Shown here: positions 60,275 to 64,000 of the stretch, in pieces | Layout: each line of letters starts with the position of its first letter | How positions within the stretch are numbered: the first letter of the stretch is position 1 | Source of the DNA: JAGXLC01 sp964585385 | GTDB taxonomy: Bacteria > Bacteroidota > Bacteroidia > Bacteroidales > UBA12077 | Direction of reading: 5' to 3' | Length of the DNA stretch: 64,000 nt | Assembly (NCBI GenBank): GCA_964585385.1 | Contig: CAZPDP010000006.1 | Coordinates: 1-64,000, forward strand | Notes under the pieces: generated by a model | What the model saw: only the letters and a program-made list of their open reading frames with translations | Database searches by the model: none | Told to the model about the DNA's origin: nothing | Position numbers and translations under genes: made by a program

Positions 60275-60745
60275 ATGAATCAAGGTAAATATGTTTTTGC
60301 TCAAATCACCGAATTTCTGCCTAGAAGAACTTTTGACAGGTATGTAAAGAAATACGATGGCAACAAGTATGTTAAGCATTTTACATGCTGGAATTAACTT
60401 CTCTGTATGATCTTCGGACAACTCACTAATCGAGATAGCCTTCGGGATTTGATTGTAGCAATTAATGCCCATCGTGGTAAATCCTATCATCTGGGTTTTG
60501 GTAAAAACATTACATTGAGCAATTTGTCTAAAGCCAACTTAAATCGGAACAGTAAAATATTCGAGGAATTTGCCTACTATCTTATTGGTATCGCTCGAAA
60601 AGATAGAGCAAACAAGGATTTTCAAATTAAAGGGCAGGTTTATGCGTTTGATTCCTCCACCATTGATCTTTGTCTTAGCGTCTTTTGGTGGGCTAAGTTT
60701 AGAAAGCATAAGGGAGGTATAAAACTTCACACCCTATTTGATATC
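60275..60745 (+). pseudogene. IS4-type (DUF4372) transposase, nonsense-mutated and 3'-truncated
   Basis: The frame from ATG 60275 reads MNQGKYVFAQITEFLPRRTF, then has an in-frame TAA at 60395-60397 where the family reads CWNQLL (CAA to TAA). It continues in frame as CMIFGQLTNRDSLRDL and VYAFDSSTIDLCLSVFWWA with the catalytic-domain DSST motif. After LHTLFDI the similarity ends at about 60743, so only about 155 of some 380 residues remain. The remnant abuts the 3' end of the GIY-YIG gene, whose last codons derive from IS sequence. Confidence 0.8.
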
Positions 60746-60975
60746 AATTTTTCTATTCGTTTCCGGTTTTCCCAATTCTTTACCTGGCGTTCCCTTTTGT
60801 AAGCTGTAGATTTATCCGAGAACTTTTCGCTATAAACCAACTTCCAGTCATCGGCCTTTCCGGTAAAACCTTTATGATTGGAGTTATGTTTGAGTATCCG
60901 TTCCTCAATATTGCTTGTGTGACCTACATAATATTTATCTAATTGTAAAGAATGTAAAATATAGAAATAATGCAT
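60727..60975 (-). CDS. GIY-YIG nuclease family protein, intact copy
   Basis: 82 residues from ATG 60975 (a longer frame from 60999 runs back into the terminator hairpin). The GIY-YIG core is YFYILHS and YYVGHTS, followed by Arg in NIEERILKHN and Glu in LVYSEKF with the C-terminal KRERQVKNWENRKR. This compact UvrC/URI-type domain is frequent in Bacteroidota next to tRNA and rRNA genes; the biological role is not known. It lies directly downstream of a tRNA-Val 3'-end fragment and its terminator. The last two sense codons come from the IS4 fragment, so the C-terminus has been altered. Confidence 0.8.
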   Translation of the reverse strand: MHYFYILHSLQLDKYYVGHTSNIEERILKHNSNHKGFTGKADDWKLVYSEKFSDKSTAYKRERQVKNWENRKRIEKLISNRV

Positions 60976-61042
60976 AACTGTAATAAAAAAAAGCCTCACA
61001 TCTCTGTAAGGCTTTCGTTTTTAATGTGGGCGATGCTAGATT
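60735..61042 (-). repeat. 308-bp direct repeat, copy 1
   Basis: This interval matches 61316-61623 without any indel (constant offset of 581). I count seven mismatches, all within the first 75 bases (the 3' end of the GIY-YIG gene); the remaining 230 or so bases are identical. The repeat starts at TATTTGATAT at the IS junction and stops at GCTAGATT, the T-stem and first part of the T-loop of tRNA-Val. Confidence 0.95.
60984..61015 (-). terminator. tRNA terminator, copy 1
   Basis: AAAGCCT pairs with AGGCTTT around a 12-base loop and is followed on the minus strand by a T-run. It follows the tRNA-Val 3'-end fragment of the first repeat copy. Confidence 0.85.
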
Positions 61043-61115
61043 ACTCATTTCATTCGTGAAGATGGACGTTCGAACTAGTGACCCTCCCGACTTGCCAGTC
61101 GGGATGCTCTGAACT
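61028..61115 (-). pseudogene. Disrupted tRNA-Val-like unit with insertion in the T-loop (reads into gap 1)
   Basis: On the minus strand the 3' part of this unit is identical to the tRNA-Val T-stem 3' side and acceptor 3' side (ATCTAGC, ATCGCCC). About 27 extra bases separate it from CTAGTTCGAA, the T-stem 5' side. Before that stands an anticodon-arm-like perfect eight-base stem (TCCCGACT with AGTCGGGA, loop GGCA) and GTTCAGAGCA. The D-arm side is lost in the assembly gap. Confidence 0.6.
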
Positions 61116-61215
61116 NNNNNNNNNNNNNNNNNNNNNNNNNNNNNNNNNNNNNNNNNNNNNNNNNNNNNNNNNNNNNNNNNNNNNNNNNNNNNNNNNNNNN
61201 NNNNNNNNNNNNNNN
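61116..61215. other. Assembly gap of 100 Ns
   Basis: Exactly 100 Ns. The 55 bases before (61061-61115) and after (61216-61270) are identical, so the true distance may be an overlap, one unit or many repeat units. Confidence 0.98.
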
Positions 61216-61310
61216 GATGGACGTTCGAACTAGTGACCCTCCCGACTTGCCAGTCGGGATGCTCTGAACTGCCGCCTTCTTCAGTACTGACAACTGAGTT
61301 AATCGTGTGA
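61216..61310 (-). repeat. tRNA-like unit with expanded D-loop and anticodon arm
   Basis: On the minus strand it begins GATTAACTCAGTTG, close to the tRNA-Val 5' part (GATTAGCTCAGTTGG), then has about 21 extra D-loop bases (including GAAGAAGGCGGC), then GTTCAGAGCA as in tRNA-Val, the eight-base anticodon-like stem with loop GGCA, and the CTAGTTCGAA T-arm. It is not a canonical tRNA: the anticodon arm is 20 instead of 17 bases. Confidence 0.6.
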
Positions 61311-61313
61311 TAT

Positions 61314-61556
61314 TTTATTTGATATTAATTTTTCTATTCATTTCCGGTTTTTCCAATCCTTTACCTATCGTTCCCTTTTGTAAGCTGTCGATTTATCCGA
61401 GAACTTTTCGCTATAAACCAACTTCCAGTCATCGGCCTTTCCGGTAAAACCTTTATGATTGGAGTTATGTTTGAGTATCCGTTCCTCAATATTGCTTGTG
61501 TGACCTACATAATATTTATCTAATTGTAAAGAATGTAAAATATAGAAATAATGCAT
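61314..61556 (-). pseudogene. GIY-YIG nuclease, decayed copy
   Basis: Identical to the intact copy through KSTAYKRER, then CAG to TAG at 61365-61367, and a second CGA to TGA further on (in the position of KRIEK). Without the stops the frame would continue VKDWKNRK. This copy is the one attached to the intact tRNA-Val gene, 25-30 bases after its terminator. Confidence 0.8.
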
Positions 61557-61623
61557 AACTGTAATAAAAAAAAGCCTCACATCTCTGTAAGGCTTTCGTT
61601 TTTAATGTGGGCGATGCTAGATT
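61316..61623 (-). repeat. 308-bp direct repeat, copy 2
   Basis: Counterpart of 60735-61042 at constant offset 581. In this copy the sequence continues past the T-loop into a complete tRNA-Val gene, so this copy preserves the ancestral junction. Confidence 0.95.
61565..61596 (-). terminator. tRNA-Val terminator
   Basis: Same AAAGCCT/AGGCTTT hairpin and T-run as at 60984-61015, starting 11 bases after the end of the intact tRNA-Val gene. Confidence 0.88.
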
Positions 61624-61682
61624 CGAACTAGCGACTTCCTGCTTGTAAGGCAGGTGCTCTGAACCAACTGAGCTAATCGCCC
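61608..61682 (-). tRNA. tRNA-Val(TAC)
   Basis: A complete 75-nt cloverleaf: acceptor GGGCGAT/ATCGCCC with discriminator A, D-arm GCTC/GAGC, anticodon stem CCTGC/GCAGG with loop CTTACAA (anticodon TAC at 61645-61647), T-arm GCTAG/CTAGC with loop TTCGAAT. CCA is not encoded. It is the only tRNA here that folds canonically, and it is preceded on the same strand by tandem tRNA-like units. Confidence 0.95.
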
Positions 61683-61790
61683 CAATATTTTTAAGAACTC
61701 TGTGATTCGACCTTGTGACTCTCCCGACTAGTGAGTCGGGATGCTCTGAACTACCGCCTTCTGCGGTACAGGCTGCTGAGCTAATCGCCC
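61683..61790 (-). repeat. 108-bp tRNA-like unit, complete copy
   Basis: On the minus strand it starts GGGCGATTAGCTCAG, identical to tRNA-Val, and continues with a D-loop insert that forms a perfect hairpin (TACCGC, loop AGAAG, GCGGTA), GTTCAGAGCA, an eight-base arm TCCCGACT/AGTCGGGA with loop CACT, then a degenerate T-arm (GGTCGAAT) and no matching acceptor 3' strand. It is followed by a short AT-rich spacer. The next unit begins 108 bases away with the same sequence. Confidence 0.7.
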
Positions 61791-61985
61791 CAATATTTTT
61801 AAGAACTCTGTGATTCGACCTTGTGACTCTNNNNNNNNNNNNNNNNNNNNNNNNNNNNNNNNNNNNNNNNNNNNNNNNNNNNNNNNNNNNNNNNNNNNNN
61901 NNNNNNNNNNNNNNNNNNNNNNNNNNNNNNTCGGGATGCTCTGAACTACCGCCTTCTGCGGTACAGGCTGCTGAGCTAATCGCCC
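61791..61985 (-). repeat. 108-bp tRNA-like unit(s), interrupted by assembly gap
   Basis: 61791-61830 is identical to 61683-61722, and 61931-61985 is identical to 61736-61790. The parts would make one more unit if the gap represented 13 bases; otherwise it hides further 108-base units. This is the promoter-proximal end of the array. Confidence 0.7.
61831..61930. other. Assembly gap of 100 Ns
   Basis: Exactly 100 Ns placed inside a tandem tRNA-like repeat; the true length is unknown. Confidence 0.98.
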
Positions 61986-62009
61986 TTCATAATTTCAAAT
62001 TAGCGGTTG

Positions 62010-62038
62010 CAAATATAAAGTTCTTTTTTTATTTCCAA
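62010..62038 (-). promoter_or_regulatory. Promoter of the tRNA-like array/tRNA-Val unit
   Basis: On the minus strand TTG (62036-62038) and TATATTTG (62010-62017) are 18 bases apart, close to the Bacteroidota consensus. The first tRNA-like unit starts 25 bases downstream at 61985, so the units and tRNA-Val would be one transcript. Confidence 0.55.
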
Positions 62039-62190
62039 AAGATTTTTATGAAAATATTCACATTACACTTATTTTTTTGCTTTTTCTATTTTTTCTTTTA
62101 TATCAACAAATTCAGTCATGCGATTATTTATAATTTGATTATATAGTTTAACAAAAAACAACTCTTTTTGTAGCTTTTGTTTGTATTTAA

Positions 62191-62221
62191 TTGCATGCCA
62201 GTATATTGTTTTTTACATTTG
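62191..62221 (+). promoter_or_regulatory. Promoter upstream of a long leader
   Basis: TTG at 62191-62193 and TACATTTG at 62214-62221 are 20 bases apart, matching the -33/-7 consensus. The next coding start is about 430 bases away. Confidence 0.5.
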
Positions 62222-62649
62222 TTTTAACCTATAATCTGTATTTTAAACAAAACGTTACGGTAATTTAAGTTATTCAAACGGTAATTTATTAACCATGTAC
62301 GAATAATAATCCATTTTTATATAATGATAATAAATCGCGAACTTAGAGATCATTTTTGACAGGCCCTTGTAAGCTTTTAGATTTAACTGTTTGCATAAAA
62401 CCAAAAAGATATGCAATTGTACTATTTCACTCTTATTTTCTATAAATATTTCCTGCGTAATTATTTTTCTGTTAAAAGCTCAATATTTCTTTACTCTATA
62501 ACTGTTCAATTCCCTTTTTATTCTAAACTTTCAAGTAATCAAAAGATCTCTTCCGCTTCAACATTGAAACTTCCAGTTGAAATATACACCAATGCTAAAC
62601 ATATTTTCAATTTAATGAATCGAAATATTAACCCTAAAACAATTTGTTT

Positions 62650-63279
62650 ATGAAAAAAACCCGTACTTTTTGTATTGCCATCCTTATGGCGGTATTTAGT
62701 TTTAATGCTATGGGTCAGGATGATTCCGGGGGAGGCGGAGGCGGCGCTTCCGTGGAGTTCACGGCTAGCCCGTTTGAGAATACCCAGGCATTTCTGACTC
62801 CAGGATTTGTGAGGGCAAAATTCCTGTTCGGTCCCATTGGGGCCCGTCTGGGCTTTATGGCCTCAGTAAATAACAATGAAACCGACCCTACCACTGTTCT
62901 GCACAGCGGATATTTTGATCTCCGTCCGGGCGGTGAGTTTCATTTCAGAATGGGTAAAGCTTCTCCCTATGCAGGGGTTGAAGCGATTATCCAGCAACAA
63001 TCCAGTAATAAAAATTCCACTTCGGAATTAGGCGTTGCCAACGCAACAAACGAAAACGGAGCCAACCAGGCCTTTTTTGGCTATGGAGGTGGCTTGTTTA
63101 CCGGCGTGGACTATTACTGGGGTGAGAACTTTTACTTTGGCATAGAGGTTGGCGTGGAAGCCATTAACCGTTCTTATAAAAGCGTTGAGATGGCTGGTCA
63201 GGAGATCATTGAACCCACCAATGATCTGATGATCAACACTAACCTGAGTAATGCATTCAAGTTTGGATTTACGTTTTAA
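62650..63279 (+). CDS. Outer-membrane beta-barrel protein
   Basis: 209 residues from the ATG at 62650 (a TTG two codons earlier is less likely). The signal peptide ends near FNAMG-Q, then comes a Gly-rich stretch (DDSGGGGGGAS). The rest alternates in barrel fashion (GPIGARLGFMASVNN, PGGEFHFRMGKASPYAGVEAI, ENFYFGIEVGVEAINRSY) and ends in FKFGFTF, with a terminal Phe as expected for barrel insertion. No specific family is recognised. The gene is 39 bases upstream of a large secreted protein and may be cotranscribed. Confidence 0.7.
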   Translation: MKKTRTFCIAILMAVFSFNAMGQDDSGGGGGGASVEFTASPFENTQAFLTPGFVRAKFLFGPIGARLGFMASVNNNETDPTTVLHSGYFDLRPGGEFHFRMGKASPYAGVEAIIQQQSSNKNSTSELGVANATNENGANQAFFGYGGGLFTGVDYYWGENFYFGIEVGVEAINRSYKSVEMAGQEIIEPTNDLMINTNLSNAFKFGFTF

Positions 63280-63318
63280 TCCATACAAAAAATTAGTTAA
63301 CAAAAAATTATAAATGAT

Positions 63319-64000
63319 ATGAAGAAAAACAACTACACAAAGAATCGCCTGAAATTAAGGCTGATTTTCAGTTTTATGGTTGCGTTTCTGTTTGCCGGTT
63401 TGATGCAGGTACAGGCGCAGAGCATAACGATCGATAGTGAACCTGCAGGTCCATTGTATGTGGGAGACACTATTGAGGTAGATTATACCGCTTCAGGTTT
63501 TTCTGCAAGTGCCACCTTCTACCTTGAAGTAAGCGAAGGAGGTAATGATACAATCATTGCCCAGAATTCAAATGCTACAGGAACCCTAGAAGGTTATGTT
63601 CCGGCAGGATTTGAATCCACAAACAATACACAAATAAGAGTATTCGGTGCAACAGGTACTCCTGATGGAATGACTGAGACGAAACCTAAATTTGGAGAAC
63701 TTACACTTTCCGGAACAAATGCGAGTTATAATTATGATGATGAAACATACTCCTTATATTTTTATCAACCCACCATAAGGAAGATGGTTCTCCCTGAAAT
63801 GGATTTGTCAGGAGACTCCGCAGTTTTTGAGTTCGATTATGAATACGATGCCTGGCCCGATACGCTTGAACTGGTTGTAGAATATAGTACAGACGGAGGA
63901 TCAAGTTATACCAATCTGGATACTATACCTTATGTAGATCTGGCTCGACACTATAATCATCAGGTTGGAATACCGTCAGCTGCCAGGACTACCAATACAA
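63319..64000 (+). CDS. Secreted protein, 5' part only (runs off the window)
   Basis: A frame from ATG 63319 stays open to the window end (227 codons visible). The N-terminus is a signal peptide with a long basic region (MKKNNYTKNRLKLRLIFSFM, cleavage near QVQAQS). The visible mature part begins with an Ig-like fold (PLYVGDTIEVDYTASGF) and a second beta-sandwich segment (VFEFDYEYDAWPDTLELVVEYS). It is probably a large surface or T9SS substrate, but the C-terminus that would show this is outside. Confidence 0.75.
   Translation, partial: MKKNNYTKNRLKLRLIFSFMVAFLFAGLMQVQAQSITIDSEPAGPLYVGDTIEVDYTASGFSASATFYLEVSEGGNDTIIAQNSNATGTLEGYVPAGFESTNNTQIRVFGATGTPDGMTETKPKFGELTLSGTNASYNYDDETYSLYFYQPTIRKMVLPEMDLSGDSAVFEFDYEYDAWPDTLELVVEYSTDGGSSYTNLDTIPYVDLARHYNHQVGIPSAARTTNT

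Larger units (their letters stand above)
61986..62649. other. Intergenic AT-rich region with two divergent promoters
   Basis: I find no convincing gene over these 664 bases. The region carries a minus-strand promoter for the tRNA array (62010-62038) and a plus-strand promoter (62191-62221). The latter implies a leader of about 420 bases before the barrel-protein gene. The leader contains a direct repeat of ACGGTAATTT near 62258 and 62279 but no clear terminator. Confidence 0.5.

Noticed and set aside
61075..61293. Frames through the N gaps (also 61823-62146)
   Set aside because: They consist largely of unknown residues and tRNA-like sequence; no coding meaning.
61683..61790. Functional tRNA-Val(CAC), and tRNA-Ala(GGC) for the unit at 61216-61310
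   Set aside because: The loops look like CTCACTA and CTGGCAA, but the anticodon arms are 20 bases with even-sized loops, the D-loops carry large inserts and the acceptor stems do not pair.
62411..62653. 80-residue plus-strand frame
   Set aside because: AT-rich, low-complexity sequence that runs into the next gene's start, with no recognisable motif; more likely leader sequence.

Overview
The window looks like a chromosomal segment of a Bacteroidota bacterium, most likely a free-living Bacteroidales/Marinilabiliales-type organism. The evidence is a type IX secretion C-terminal sorting domain, TPR-PD40-OmpA envelope proteins, a Porin_10-type porin, a short-form AMP nucleosidase, a PIN-PhoH protein, a DUF1573 protein and promoters of the TTG-N18/20-TAnnTTTG type. 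Two runs of exactly 100 Ns show that it is a scaffold made of joined contigs.

Layout. 1-3.6 kb: porin and the lytic transglycosylase MltF. 3.6-10.9 kb (minus strand): a tightly packed operon, lolC-like permease, gatE, P-loop kinase, sucrose-phosphate-synthase-like glycosyltransferase, gatD, CoA-type Nudix hydrolase. GatD and GatE are the archaeal-type Glu-tRNA(Gln) amidotransferase and are unexpected in a bacterium. 11-18.5 kb: NamZ-like muramidase, an aminotransferase with a DUF1573 protein, valS and a glutamine synthetase. 18.5-32.2 kb: a surface region with three copies of a palindromic repeat, a small lipoprotein, a 2747-residue secreted protein (FISUMP, HYDIN, seven 147-bp FG-GAP repeats, beta-helix, dockerin-like, cohesin-like and T9SS sorting domains), an adjacent cohesin-like lipoprotein, a PEGA-repeat protein and an LPP20-like protein. 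32.4-40.8 kb: LytTR regulator, NhaC antiporter, YqgE, class IV aminotransferase, rhomboid protease, HolA, AMP nucleosidase, an HsdR-N-like nuclease and an acetyltransferase. 40.8-47.5 kb: three tandem TPR-PD40 paralogues with different C-termini. 47.6-55 kb: an aminotransferase, then the run phoH, sixA-like, ppx/gppA, mtaB, suhB, lpxL-like. 55-60 kb: nitroreductase-folC, a CrtC/AttH-like protein, an OmpA protein and an AI-2E-family transporter.

60.2-62.0 kb is a rearranged tRNA locus: a broken IS4-type transposase, an intact GIY-YIG nuclease gene, a decayed second copy of it, one intact tRNA-Val(TAC), and tandem tRNA-like units with added hairpins, interrupted by both assembly gaps. A 308-bp direct repeat begins at the IS junction, covers the nuclease gene and the tRNA terminator, and ends exactly inside the tRNA T-loop. 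This looks like a tRNA-targeted GIY-YIG element and is the best candidate for something undescribed. The window closes with an outer-membrane barrel protein, preceded by a 430-nt leader with a good promoter, and the start of a secreted protein that runs off the end.
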